Shown here: positions 55,529 through 63,680 of the stretch, one piece after another
How positions within the stretch are numbered: the first letter of the stretch is position 1
How the letters are laid out: every line of letters starts with the position of its first letter
Source of the DNA: Pseudomarimonas salicorniae
GTDB taxonomy: Bacteria > Pseudomonadota > Gammaproteobacteria > Xanthomonadales > Xanthomonadaceae
NCBI RefSeq assembly: GCF_023156535.1
Contig: NZ_JALNMH010000014.1
Span: 62,001-126,000 of the forward strand
Direction of reading: 5' to 3'
DNA: 64,000 nucleotides
Notes under the pieces: model-generated
The model's input: only the letters and a program-made list of their open reading frames with translations
What the model was told of the DNA's origin: nothing
The model's database searches: none
Position numbers and translations under genes: made by a program

Positions 55529-56358
55529 GCCCCGAGAAGGATCTGCGTGTGGCGCTGGTCCAGGGCGACACGCTCTGGCACGACCCGAAGGGCAATCGCG
55601 AGTACTACCGGGGGCTTATCGAACGTCAGGTGCCCGAATGCGACCTGATCGTCCTGCCGGAGACCTTCACCTCCGGTTTCAGCAACGAGGCCCTGGCCGA
55701 AGCCGAGGGCATGGACGGCCCGAGCGTGGAGTGGATGCGGCAGCTGGCGCGCGAGCGTTCGGCGGTGATCTGCGGCAGCATCCAGTGCCGCACCGGGGCC
55801 GGTGTGCACAACCGGCTGCTCTGGGTCCGCCCGGACGGCAGCCTCGACCACTATGACAAGCGCCACCTGTTCCGGATGGCCGGCGAACACGAGCGCTATG
55901 CCGCCGGAAAGCGGGCGATCACCGTTGAACTCAATGGCTGGCGGATCCGTCCCCTGGTCTGCTACGACCTGCGCTTTCCGGTGTTCATCCGCAATCGTTT
56001 CGACCGCGAGGCGCCGGGACGGTTCGACTACGACCTGGTGCTCTTCGTCGCCAACTGGCCGGCCCCGCGCCGGCATGCCTGGCGCACCCTGCTGATGGCC
56101 CGGGCCATCGAGAACCTTGCCTACTGCATCGGCGTCAACCGGGTCGGCACGGACGGCAATCAGGTGCCCTATGCGGGCGACAGCGCCGTGGTCGACTACC
56201 TCGGACTGCCCCTGGTCGAGTGCGGTCCACGCGAGGCCGTGGTGACGATGAATCTGTCGGCGCAGTCGCTGCGTATGCATCGCGAGCGGTTCCCGGCCCA
56301 CCTCGATGCCGACGCCTTCTCGCTCGATGTGGCGCTTCCCGAGACGCACACAAAGTGA
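55525..56358 (+). CDS. Omega-amidase, nitrilase superfamily (YafV/Nit2-like)
   Basis: The 277-residue protein has the nitrilase triad: Glu46 (LPETFTSGF), Lys112 (YDKRHLFRMAGEH) and Cys146 (VCYDLRFPVF). The YDKRHLFRMAGE stretch is typical of YafV-type omega-amidases, which convert 2-oxoglutaramate or 2-oxosuccinamate to the oxo acid and ammonia. It begins at GTG 55525 inside the stop of the aminotransferase gene (GTGA), which indicates translational coupling of the two enzymes. Confidence 0.92.
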   Translation: MSPEKDLRVALVQGDTLWHDPKGNREYYRGLIERQVPECDLIVLPETFTSGFSNEALAEAEGMDGPSVEWMRQLARERSAVICGSIQCRTGAGVHNRLLWVRPDGSLDHYDKRHLFRMAGEHERYAAGKRAITVELNGWRIRPLVCYDLRFPVFIRNRFDREAPGRFDYDLVLFVANWPAPRRHAWRTLLMARAIENLAYCIGVNRVGTDGNQVPYAGDSAVVDYLGLPLVECGPREAVVTMNLSAQSLRMHRERFPAHLDADAFSLDVALPETHTK

Positions 56359-56438
56359 AGGATCCGTGCAAGCTGTTTCGTCGAGGCGCAGAATAGGGGC
56401 TCCGGGGGAGCCGGATTCTTTCCAGCGAGGAGACTGCG

Positions 56439-57149
56439 ATGAAGAAGCTGTTGTTGGGGGTGGGCTTGGTGCTGGCGGCGATCCTGCCGGGCTCGGTGCT
56501 TGCCCAGGGCAAGCCGGTGCTGGGCGTGATCGAGTTCAAGAACGAGAGCGGCGCCGGCTGGTGGCGCGGCGGCGTGGGCTGGGAGCTCGCCGGCATGCTG
56601 TCCAATGAGCTCGCGGCCACAAACGCGTTCCGTGTCGTCGAGCGCAGCAAGCTCGAGGCCGTGCTGCAGGAGCAGAACCTCGCCGCCTCGGGCCGCGTGG
56701 CTGCCGGCACCGGCGCCAGGATCGGCAAGGTCACCGGCGCGCAGTACCTGGTCGCCGGCACCGTGACCGCCTATGAAGAGAACACCAAGGGCACCGGCGG
56801 CGGCATCAGCTTCAAGGGCATCTCGCTGGGCGGCAAGTCGAGCGAGGCCTACCTCGCCGTCGATATCCGGGTGATCAACGCCACCACCGGCGAGATCGAC
56901 TTCGTGCGCACGGTCGAGGGCCGCAGCAAGGGCGGCGGCATCAGCGTCGGCCTCTACCGCGGCGGCTTTGGCGGCTCGCTCGCGCAGGAGAACAAGACGC
57001 CCGCCGGCAAGGCTATCCGCGCCGCCCTGGTCGAGATCACCGACTACCTCGAATGCGCCATGGTCAAGCAGGACCGTTGCCTGCAGGAATACGACGCCAA
57101 GGAAGCCAAGCGCCGCGACAGCAGCCGCGGAGCGCTGAAGCTCGACTGA
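56439..57149 (+). CDS. CsgG/HfaB family exported protein without lipobox
   Basis: The 236-residue protein has a cleavable signal peptide (MKKLLLGVGLVLAAILPGSV, ending VLAQ) and a CsgG/HfaB-like fold: GVIEFKNESGAGWWRGGVG, ELAATNAFRVVERSKLEAVL, LAASGRVAAGTGARIGKVTG and AQYLVAGTVTAYEE. CsgG forms outer-membrane pores for curli export, but many relatives lack a known role. There is no lipidation Cys after the signal, unlike CsgG, so it is probably periplasmic or part of a surface complex. A GAGGAG ribosome site precedes the ATG. A GGCTCC/GGAGCC hairpin lies upstream at 56398-56412. Confidence 0.87.
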   Translation: MKKLLLGVGLVLAAILPGSVLAQGKPVLGVIEFKNESGAGWWRGGVGWELAGMLSNELAATNAFRVVERSKLEAVLQEQNLAASGRVAAGTGARIGKVTGAQYLVAGTVTAYEENTKGTGGGISFKGISLGGKSSEAYLAVDIRVINATTGEIDFVRTVEGRSKGGGISVGLYRGGFGGSLAQENKTPAGKAIRAALVEITDYLECAMVKQDRCLQEYDAKEAKRRDSSRGALKLD

Positions 57150-57244
57150 GCCTGATGTTCAGTTGGGTGCGACATCGACACGGCGCCTTCGGGCGCCGTG
57201 TTTGTTTGGGGCCCGAGCGCCATCCCGGCGCGGCCCCGACCTAT

Positions 57245-57429
57245 GTGCGAGCGCCCATGGGCGCGACCCCGGCGCTGCGGAATTGCCCTGCTTTTCTGTA
57301 GGAGCGGACACGGCCGCGACCGCGGAGCTTCGCTCTGGCCACGGTCTGTGGTGAACACGCAGCGTTGCGGATTTCCCTGAGACCGGGGCAAGAAAACACC
57401 CTGGTGTCGCGCCCACGTGCGCGCCTGCA
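57245..57429. repeat. R2 repeats, compound cluster
   Basis: Three pieces of the family stand together: GAGCGCCCATGGGCGCGACC at 57249, a full arm and centre TGTAGGAGCGGACACGGCCG ... CTGTGGTGAACAC at 57298-57358, and an inverted arm TCGCGCCCACGTGCGCGCCTG ending at about 57429. Confidence 0.8.
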
Positions 57430-57485
57430 GGAAGCCCGGCATCGCCGGGTCGCGACGAAGGGCACTCAAGCGCCCCCACGCAGCC

Positions 57486-57560
57486 CGTTCGCCCTGAGGT
57501 ATCGAAGGGCGAACCCCACGTCGGCAGGGCCGTTCATGCTTCGATACCTCAGCACGAACG
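57486..57560. repeat. R1 intergenic repeat, inverted pair
   Basis: Left half CGTTCGCCCTGAGGTATCG..., right half ...CGATACCTCAGCACGAACG, about 16 bases apart. It has the same design as 6586-6662, about 51 kb away. Confidence 0.85.
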
Positions 57561-57665
57561 GCTCGGAGAACTGCGCGGCGCGGGGTCGTCAACGGACCGC
57601 GGCCTTAGAGAACCTCTGCGGTGGTGCTCCAAGGCGCTCCTACGGACGCAACGAGGCGCTTCCCG

Positions 57666-57759
57666 TGTAGCGGACATGGCCGCGACCGCGGAGCTTCGCT
57701 CTGGCCACGGTCTGTGGTGAACACGCCACGCCGCGGTCGCGCCCATGTGCGTTCCTACA
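57666..57759. repeat. R2 repeat (BIME-like)
   Basis: Left arm TGTAGCGGACATGGCCGCGA, centre GGCCACGGTCTGTGGTGAAC, right arm CGCGCCCATGTGCGTTCCTA. Confidence 0.85.
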
Positions 57760-57845
57760 ACAGTCCCGCAGGTCGTCGCGTGGCGTTGTATACCGGTAGA
57801 GTCGAGCTTGCTCGACTGACGTGCTGCGGAATTCCTCTGCATCTC

Positions 57846-57938
57846 TGTAGCGGACATGGCCGCGACCGCGGAGCTTCGCGCTGGCCGTGATCTGTGGAGA
57901 TGACGCCACGCTGCGGTCGCGCCCTAGGACGCTCCCAC
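57846..57938. repeat. R2 repeat (BIME-like)
   Basis: Left arm TGTAGCGGACATGGCCGCGA, centre TGGCCGTGATCTGTGGAGAT, right arm CGCGCCCTAGGACGCTCCCA. It is a direct repeat of 57666-57759. Confidence 0.85.
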
Positions 57939-58042
57939 TGAAGATCCGGAGGCTGAGGCGGGCGTGCTCTGCAGCCCGCCGTGGCGACATGGTCGGAAAC
58001 GCCGAATCGTGCAGGCGAAGCGCAAGGCCTCGCCACGGTGGT

Positions 58043-59473
58043 TCAACCGCGCGGGCCGCCGCGGCCGCCACCACCGCCGCCACCGCGACCACCGCCGCCG
58101 CCGCGGGGACCACCCGGGCCGCCGGGGCCTCGACCGGCGCCGCGCGGGCCGCCCTTGTTGCCGCCGGGGCCACCCTTGTTGCCGCCAGGTCCGCCCTTGG
58201 GACCACCGGGGCGGCCCTGCGGACGCCCGCCGCCGGGCTTGCCACCCGGCTTGCCGGAGGGCTTGGACGGGCGGGCGCTCGGGCTGGTGGTATTGACCCC
58301 ATCGGGCACGTACCAGCTGCGGAACTCGGTCGGGTTCTCGAAGCCCGGACGGGCGCCGCGGGCCTTGTTGCCACGGCCGCCACGCGGCTGGCCTGCCGGC
58401 GCGGTCAGGGTCGTGTTGTACGGATCCGCCTTCGGTCCACGCGGCTGACGATCACCCTTGGGGCCGCCTTTGCCCGGGCCCTTGCGCGGACCGCCCGGCT
58501 TGCCGCGGCGGCCGGGGCGCGCCGGGCCATCGTCACGGATATTGTCGAAGGCGCGCAGCTCGCGGCCCTCGTCGCCGTAGCTGCCCTGGGTCCAGGCCTT
58601 CTGCTCGCGCGGGGCCGGACGGTACTCGGAGGGCTTGGCCCGGCGCTGGCCGAGCACCGGCTGAAGGGTCAGCACCGGGGCGATCGGGCCCAGGCCCACG
58701 CTGCCGCGCAGGGCCTCGGCGTCGCCGGCCGACAGTTCGTCGTAGCGACCACGGCGGAGCTCGCGCGGCAGCTCGACGCTGCCGTAGCGCACGCGCTTGA
58801 GGCGGCTGACCTGGAAGCCCACGGCCTCCCACATGCGGCGCACCTCGCGGTTGCGGCCCTCATGCAGGCCGACGCTGAACCAGGCGTGGCTGTCGCTGGA
58901 GCCGATGCGGCTGATCTCGTCGAAGCGCGCCGGACCGTCCTCCAGCTCGACGCCGCGGCGCAGGCGCTCGATCACCTCGTCGGCGACCTCACCATGGATG
59001 CGGCAGACATAGTCGCGGCGGACCTCGGTGGACGGATGCATCAGGGCGTTCGCCAGCTCGCCGTCCGTGGTCAGCAGCAGCAGACCGGTGGTGTTGATGT
59101 CCAGCCGACCGACCGCGATCCAGCGTGCCCCCTTGATCTGCGGCAGGTTGTCGAACACGGTCGGACGTCCCTCGGGATCGTCGCGCGTGGTCAGCTCGCC
59201 TTCGGGCTTGTTGTAGATCAGCACGCGCGGCGGCTCGGTCTGGGCGCTGGCGATGAAGGCGCGCCCATCCAGCTCGACGCGGTCACCGCTCTTGAGGCTG
59301 CTGCCGGTCGTGGCGACCTCGCCGTTGACCTTGACCTGGCCATTGGCGATGCGCTCCTCGAGGGCGCGACGGGAGCCGAGGCCGGCCTGGGCCAGCACCT
59401 TGTGCAGGCGCTCTTCGATGCGGGGACCGGTGTCGCGCTTCAGCGACAGGCGTTGGCGGGGTGCGTCGTTCAT
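58043..59473 (-). CDS. rluB: 23S rRNA pseudouridine synthase RluB with a long glycine/arginine-rich tail
   Basis: RluB makes pseudouridine 2605 in 23S rRNA. The S4 RNA-binding domain covers about 18-65 (ERLHKVLAQAGLGSRRALEE) and the catalytic domain about 82-250, with catalytic Asp125 in GRLDINTTGLLLL and the NREVRRMWEAVGF motif. The protein has 476 residues; its enzymatic core ends near residue 260, and the remaining 200 are basic and of low complexity, finishing in repeated GGPGGNKGGPGG and RGGGGGRGG stretches like eukaryotic RGG boxes. It overlaps scpB by 4 bases. Confidence 0.94.
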   Translation of the reverse strand: MNDAPRQRLSLKRDTGPRIEERLHKVLAQAGLGSRRALEERIANGQVKVNGEVATTGSSLKSGDRVELDGRAFIASAQTEPPRVLIYNKPEGELTTRDDPEGRPTVFDNLPQIKGARWIAVGRLDINTTGLLLLTTDGELANALMHPSTEVRRDYVCRIHGEVADEVIERLRRGVELEDGPARFDEISRIGSSDSHAWFSVGLHEGRNREVRRMWEAVGFQVSRLKRVRYGSVELPRELRRGRYDELSAGDAEALRGSVGLGPIAPVLTLQPVLGQRRAKPSEYRPAPREQKAWTQGSYGDEGRELRAFDNIRDDGPARPGRRGKPGGPRKGPGKGGPKGDRQPRGPKADPYNTTLTAPAGQPRGGRGNKARGARPGFENPTEFRSWYVPDGVNTTSPSARPSKPSGKPGGKPGGGRPQGRPGGPKGGPGGNKGGPGGNKGGPRGAGRGPGGPGGPRGGGGGRGGGGGGGRGGPRG

Positions 59474-60486
59474 GCTTTGTGCTCCGGCTCGGCGCTGTCG
59501 CCGGCCTGTGTTTCGGTGGATTCGTCGAAGGCTGCCTTGGCAGCGAGATCGGCTTCGACCTTGAAGGGCTCGGCCTGCGGACGATCGGTGTCGTCGATCG
59601 AGGCCGGGTAGGTGTGTTCGTTGTCGTGCTCGACGTCGGTGTCAGCGACGGCCTGGTTGTCGCCGTCCTCGGTCCCGGAGTCGAAATCCGTATCGGAACC
59701 GGTTTCGGTGTTGCCGGCCGGCGAGTCCCCGGTTGCGGCTTCGGATTCAGCTTCCTCGCCGTCCGCGGCACCGGCCTCATCCGCTCCGGCGGATTCGACG
59801 GCCTCGGCCGCCTCAGCGTCGGACTCGGCCTCGGCTTCGCCGGCGCTAGCTTCGGCATCCGAGCCCGCGTGCGCCGTGCTGTCGGCATCCGTCGACTGCG
59901 CAGCGGCCCGGGCCTCGGCCACCACGATACCCTCAAGCGGCAGCTCGGGCTCGAGGTCGGGCAGGTCCTGCAGTTCGGTCAGCGCCGGCAGGTCCTCCAG
60001 CGACTTCAGTCCGAAGTAGTCGAGGAAGCCGCGTGTGGTGCCGAACAGGGCAGGGCGGCCGGGCACGTCGCGGTGTCCGACCACGCGGATCCACTCGCGC
60101 TCTTCCAGGGTCTTGATGATGTGGGTCGACACGGCCACACCGCGGATCTGCTCGATCTCACCGCGGGTGATCGGCTGCCGGTAGGCGATCAGGGCCAGGG
60201 TCTCTAGCAGGGCGCGCGAGTAGCGCGGCGGCCGCTCGGCCCACAGCCGGGACACCCAGGGCTGCAGTTCGGCATCGACCTGGAAGCGGAAGCCGCTGGC
60301 GACCTCGATCAGGCTTACGCCGCGCTGGCCGTTCTGTTCACCCAGCTCGGTCAGCGCCTGTTCCAGGCTGCCCGGCGGCGGCGGGGCGTCCTCCGGGAAC
60401 AGCGCGGTGAGCTGGTTCAGGGAGAGCGGCTGCGGTGAGGCCAGCAGGGCGGCCTCGACGATGCGGCGGATCAGGGCTGCATCCAT
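59470..60486 (-). CDS. scpB: Condensin subunit ScpB with an acidic C-terminal tail
   Basis: ScpB (338 residues) is the winged-helix partner that, with ScpA, joins Smc heads in chromosome condensation. The conserved core is residues 1-185 (RRIVEAALLASPQPLSLNQL, ALLETLALIAYRQPITRGEI, GTTRGFLDYFGLKSLEDLP). The last 150 residues form a very acidic Asp/Glu/Ala/Ser chain with almost no basic residues. It lies 2 bases after scpA and overlaps rluB by 4 bases. Confidence 0.94.
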   Translation of the reverse strand: MDAALIRRIVEAALLASPQPLSLNQLTALFPEDAPPPPGSLEQALTELGEQNGQRGVSLIEVASGFRFQVDAELQPWVSRLWAERPPRYSRALLETLALIAYRQPITRGEIEQIRGVAVSTHIIKTLEEREWIRVVGHRDVPGRPALFGTTRGFLDYFGLKSLEDLPALTELQDLPDLEPELPLEGIVVAEARAAAQSTDADSTAHAGSDAEASAGEAEAESDAEAAEAVESAGADEAGAADGEEAESEAATGDSPAGNTETGSDTDFDSGTEDGDNQAVADTDVEHDNEHTYPASIDDTDRPQAEPFKVEADLAAKAAFDESTETQAGDSAEPEHKA

Positions 60487-60488
60487 GG

Positions 60489-61403
60489 TCAGGAAGCGTC
60501 CTCCGTGGAGGGTTCGATGGAGTCGTCGTTGCCGTCTGTGCCGGCGACACTGAGGGTGCGCACGTAGATCGGCGCGGAGGGCTTCTCCTGGACGATCTCG
60601 ATCAGCTGCTCCTTGGCAAGCTCGAGGATCGACAGGAAGGTCACCACCACGCCCAGCCGGCCTTCGCGGGCCTCGAACAGCTCGACGAAGTTGCGGAAGG
60701 CGCCGTCCTCGAGCCGGTTCAGCACGTCACTCATGCGCTGGCGCACCGACAGCGCCTCGCGCTTGATCGCATGGTGGCTGAACAGCTCGGCGCGCTTGAG
60801 CACCTCGCGCAGGGCCAGCAGCATCTCCTTGAGGTCCACCGGCGGCGGCTCGCGGACCACCTGGCGGTCCTCGACGTGTGCGCTGACCAGGCTGGTGTCG
60901 CGGTCAAGGCGGGGCAGGGCGTCGAGGTCCTCGGCGGCCTTCTTGAAGCGTTCGTATTCCTGCAGCCGGCGCACCAGGTCGGCACGCGGGTCGTCTTCCT
61001 CACCTTCCTCGGCGGGCGGCCGGGGCAGCAGCATGCGCGACTTGATCTCGGCGAGGATGGCCGCCATCAGCAGGTACTCTGCGGCCAGCTCGAAGCGCAT
61101 CTCCTGCATGACCTGGATGTACTCGATGTACTGCCGGGTGATCTCGGCAACCGGGATGTCCAGGATGTCGAGGTTCTGCCGGCGGATCAGATAGAGCAGC
61201 AGGTCGAGCGGCCCTTCGAAGGCGTCGAGGATGACCGCCAGCGCGTCCGGGGGGATGTACAGGTCCTGCGGGATCTGCAGCACCGGCTCGCCACGGACAA
61301 GCGCCAGCGGCATCTCCTGCTGCTGCGGGGCGGGCGTACGCGCGGCGGACGAAGCCTCCGCGCCGCCTTCATCGGAACGTTCGGCGGTCAGCGTTTCGCT
61401 CAT
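60489..61403 (-). CDS. scpA: Condensin kleisin subunit ScpA
   Basis: ScpA (304 residues) is the kleisin that bridges the Smc heads. The N-terminal part shows DAFEGPLDLLLYLIRRQNLD and ILDIPVAEITRQYIEYI, the C-terminal winged helix VVVTFLSILELAKEQLIEIV. An extended N-terminus of about 45 residues precedes the core. It starts the scpA-scpB-rluB unit; smc lies 2.3 kb away in the opposite direction. Confidence 0.94.
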   Translation of the reverse strand: MSETLTAERSDEGGAEASSAARTPAPQQQEMPLALVRGEPVLQIPQDLYIPPDALAVILDAFEGPLDLLLYLIRRQNLDILDIPVAEITRQYIEYIQVMQEMRFELAAEYLLMAAILAEIKSRMLLPRPPAEEGEEDDPRADLVRRLQEYERFKKAAEDLDALPRLDRDTSLVSAHVEDRQVVREPPPVDLKEMLLALREVLKRAELFSHHAIKREALSVRQRMSDVLNRLEDGAFRNFVELFEAREGRLGVVVTFLSILELAKEQLIEIVQEKPSAPIYVRTLSVAGTDGNDDSIEPSTEDAS

Positions 61404-61547
61404 GCATCAAGACGCAGCCAGCGCCGCGCCCGTGGTTCGGTGATCAATACCATCGTGTGTTGTCGTGCTGCCGCGTCGGACGCGGCCATCAACCCTTTGC
61501 TGCGGGTCGGGGAGCGGGTCCCCGTGGGCCGTCCCCGGGACGGCGTC

Positions 61548-62165
61548 CTAATCCAGCGGCAGCGCCTGCCAGCCTTCGCGTATGACCTCCACGGCGCCTT
61601 CGCTGACGTCGATGACGGTGGTCGGGCCGGGTGGACAGTCTTCCGCGTCCAGCATGAAGTCCACGAAGCGAAGCAGCTGATCTGCCACCTCGTCGGCCTC
61701 ATGGTTGGATACATCGAACTCGGGCACCAGCAGGGTGGTCGAAACCAGTGGCCCGCCGAGTACCTCGAGCAATCCTTCGGTGACACGATGATCGACGATG
61801 CGGCACCCGACGGTGCGGCGTTTCGCCTGTTTCAGTCGTTTCGGCAACTCGGCGCCTGGCGCCAGAACGAAGGTCCGCGGACCCGGAGTGAGTGCTTTGA
61901 CCGCCCTGAAAGCGACGTCATCGAGTCGGGCGAGATGCCCCATCTCGCTGATGGTGCGGCAGAGTAAGGTGAAAGGGTGGCGCTTGTCCAGCCGGCGCAG
62001 GCGGATGGCCCGGTCCTCGGCATCGCGCGAATCAAGCGTCCAGGCGAGCAGGTAGCCGGCGTCCGAGGGCAGGATGCCCAACTGGCCGGACTTCAGCCGC
62101 TCGGCGGCCTGCAGCAGCGGGCGCGGAGCGGGGTGTTGGGGATGGACGCGGATTCTGTCGGGCAT
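61548..62165 (-). CDS. YciO family protein (Sua5/YrdC/TsaC-like)
   Basis: The 205-residue protein matches YciO: GILPSDAGYLLAWTLDSRDA, RLRRLDKRHPFTLLCRTISE, LTPGPRTFVLAPGAELPKRL and GGPLVSTTLLVP. The family shares the fold of threonylcarbamoyl-adenylate synthase (t6A tRNA modification); YciO itself has weak or specialised activity. The start is ATG 62165 (MPDRIRVHPQHP). It precedes scpA on the same strand with a 144-base gap in which I see nothing definite. Confidence 0.9.
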   Translation of the reverse strand: MPDRIRVHPQHPAPRPLLQAAERLKSGQLGILPSDAGYLLAWTLDSRDAEDRAIRLRRLDKRHPFTLLCRTISEMGHLARLDDVAFRAVKALTPGPRTFVLAPGAELPKRLKQAKRRTVGCRIVDHRVTEGLLEVLGGPLVSTTLLVPEFDVSNHEADEVADQLLRFVDFMLDAEDCPPGPTTVIDVSEGAVEVIREGWQALPLD

Positions 62166-62244
62166 GCAGGCCGCCGGACGGCGGTGACGGCGGCGGGAGC
62201 GGGCGTCTATCATGCCCGGTTCCGCTGTCCTGCGAAAACCTTCG

Positions 62245-62544
62245 ATGTGGTATCTGATTCTTGGACGGGACGCCCCGGGCTCGCTTGAGCACCGGCTACG
62301 CGAGCGCCCGGCCCATCTGGCCCGCCTCAAGGCCCTGGTCGACCAGGGCCGGCTGCTGGTGGCCGGCCCGCTGCCGACCATCGACGCCGAGGACCCGGGC
62401 CCGGCGGGGTTCGCCGGCAGCGCGATCATCGCCGAGTTCGACTCGCTGGAGACGGCGCGCGCCTGGGCCGATGCCGATCCCTACCTCGCCGCCGGCGTCT
62501 ATACCGGTGTCGAGGTCATGCCGTTCCGCCGGGTGCTGCCGTGA
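62245..62544 (+). CDS. YciI family protein
   Basis: The 99-residue protein is YciI-like: [44 protein letters not shown] and a C-terminal [12 protein letters not shown]. The fold is a dimeric alpha/beta barrel related to dehalogenase-like proteins; the role is unknown. The ATG 62245 fits the family start. It opens a rightward run (yciI-bolA-parvulin-smc) with 4-base overlaps at its first junctions. Confidence 0.9.
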   Translation: MWYLILGRDAPGSLEHRLRERPAHLARLKALVDQGRLLVAGPLPTIDAEDPGPAGFAGSAIIAEFDSLETARAWADADPYLAAGVYTGVEVMPFRRVLP

Positions 62545-62828
62545 GCAGCCGGGCGGAGCGCATCGAGCAGCGGCTGCGCGAGGCGCTGGCGCCGACCGCG
62601 CTCAGCATCCGTGACGACAGCCACAAGCACGCCGGCCACGAGGGCGCCCGCGATGGTCGCGGCCACTTCGCCGTCGAGCTGGTCAGCGCCGCCTTCGCCG
62701 GCAAGCTGCCGCTGGCCCGGCACCGAATGGTCTACGCCGCGCTCGACGAGATGATGACTACCGATATCCATGCCCTGCAGATCCGCGCCCTGAGCCCGGA
62801 CGAAGCCCCCAACGGAAACGCTCCATGA
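62541..62828 (+). CDS. BolA/IbaG family protein
   Basis: The 95-residue protein belongs to the BolA family ([60 protein letters not shown]). BolA proteins form iron-sulfur complexes with monothiol glutaredoxins and affect cell shape and stress responses. It starts at GTG 62541 in a 4-base overlap with yciI and overlaps the next gene by 4 bases. Confidence 0.93.
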   Translation: MSSRAERIEQRLREALAPTALSIRDDSHKHAGHEGARDGRGHFAVELVSAAFAGKLPLARHRMVYAALDEMMTTDIHALQIRALSPDEAPNGNAP

Positions 62829-63667
62829 AGAAGTTTGCTGTCCTGCTCCTGCCCCTGATGCTGGCCGCCTGCGCTCCCGCCGAGGAGGAAGGCGCCGATC
62901 CCAAGGCCGCCCTGATCGGCGCGCCGGACGGTCCGCTGGTGGCGATGGTCAACGGTGAGGCGATCACCGAGCCGCTGTTGGTGACCTTCGCCAAAGGCCG
63001 TGGCCTGGATCCGGCCTTGCCGGCGCAGCGCAAGCAGGCCCTGGACACCCTGATCGAGAATGTCCTGTTGGCCCAGGAGGCCGCTGCCACCGGTCTGCTC
63101 GACAAACCGGAGGTCCAGGCCGAGGCCGCGCTGGTCCGCGTGCAGCAGGTCGCCGGGCGCATGGTGTCCACCCACCGCGCCGGCCTCAAGGTGGAGGACG
63201 CCCAGCTGCAGGCGCTCTACGAGCAGGAGAAGCAGCGCGCCGGCGACACCGAGTTCCGCGTCCAGCACATCCTCCTCGGCGAGGAGAGCGAGGCCAGGGC
63301 TGTGCTGGAACGCGCCCAGGCCCCGGGCGCCGATTTCGAGGCGCTGATGAAGGAGTACGCCGCCGGCTTGGCGCGCCAGGCGCGCGAGCTGCCCTGGTCG
63401 AACGCCACCCAGCTGCCCGAGCCGCTGGTCGAGGCCCTGCGCCAGATGCAGGACGGGGAGATCGCCCCGGTGCCGGTTGAGAGCCAGTACGGCTGGCACG
63501 TGCTGCGCCGCGCCGAGTCGCGCCCGTTCAGCCCGCCGCCGATCGAAAGCGTCCGCGAGGGCGCCACCCGGCAGATCATCGAGCAGGCCATGCGCGAGTT
63601 CGTCGCCGGCCTGCGCGCCAAGGCCGAGATCACCACCGCCGCCGGGACGCCGGCGGCCGGCAACTGA
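62825..63667 (+). CDS. Parvulin-type peptidyl-prolyl cis-trans isomerase, lipoprotein
   Basis: The 280-residue protein is a lipoprotein ([16 protein letters not shown], modified Cys16) with a SurA/PrsA-like N-terminal helical region (about 40-130) and a parvulin domain (about 140-245: [20 protein letters not shown], then [18 protein letters not shown]). It assists folding of secreted proteins in the periplasm or at the outer membrane. The start overlaps the bolA stop by 4 bases; smc begins 13 bases after it. Confidence 0.9.
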   Translation: MKKFAVLLLPLMLAACAPAEEEGADPKAALIGAPDGPLVAMVNGEAITEPLLVTFAKGRGLDPALPAQRKQALDTLIENVLLAQEAAATGLLDKPEVQAEAALVRVQQVAGRMVSTHRAGLKVEDAQLQALYEQEKQRAGDTEFRVQHILLGEESEARAVLERAQAPGADFEALMKEYAAGLARQARELPWSNATQLPEPLVEALRQMQDGEIAPVPVESQYGWHVLRRAESRPFSPPPIESVREGATRQIIEQAMREFVAGLRAKAEITTAAGTPAAGN

Positions 63668-63680
63668 GGGCGCCGGGCGC

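Larger units (their letters stand above)
57150..58042. other. REP-like repeat nest between the CsgG-like gene and rluB
   Basis: These 893 bases contain three R2 units, an R1 inverted pair and R2 fragments (for example TGCTCCAAGGCGCTCCTACG near 57625). Frames open here are products of the repeats and do not resemble proteins. No terminator with a T-run is visible after either flanking gene; the repeats may take that role. Confidence 0.75.

Noticed and set aside
57621-57890. Small frames in the 57-58 kb repeat nest
   Set aside because: They follow the repeated R2 units, which happen to be open in that frame; no ribosome site or conserved protein features.
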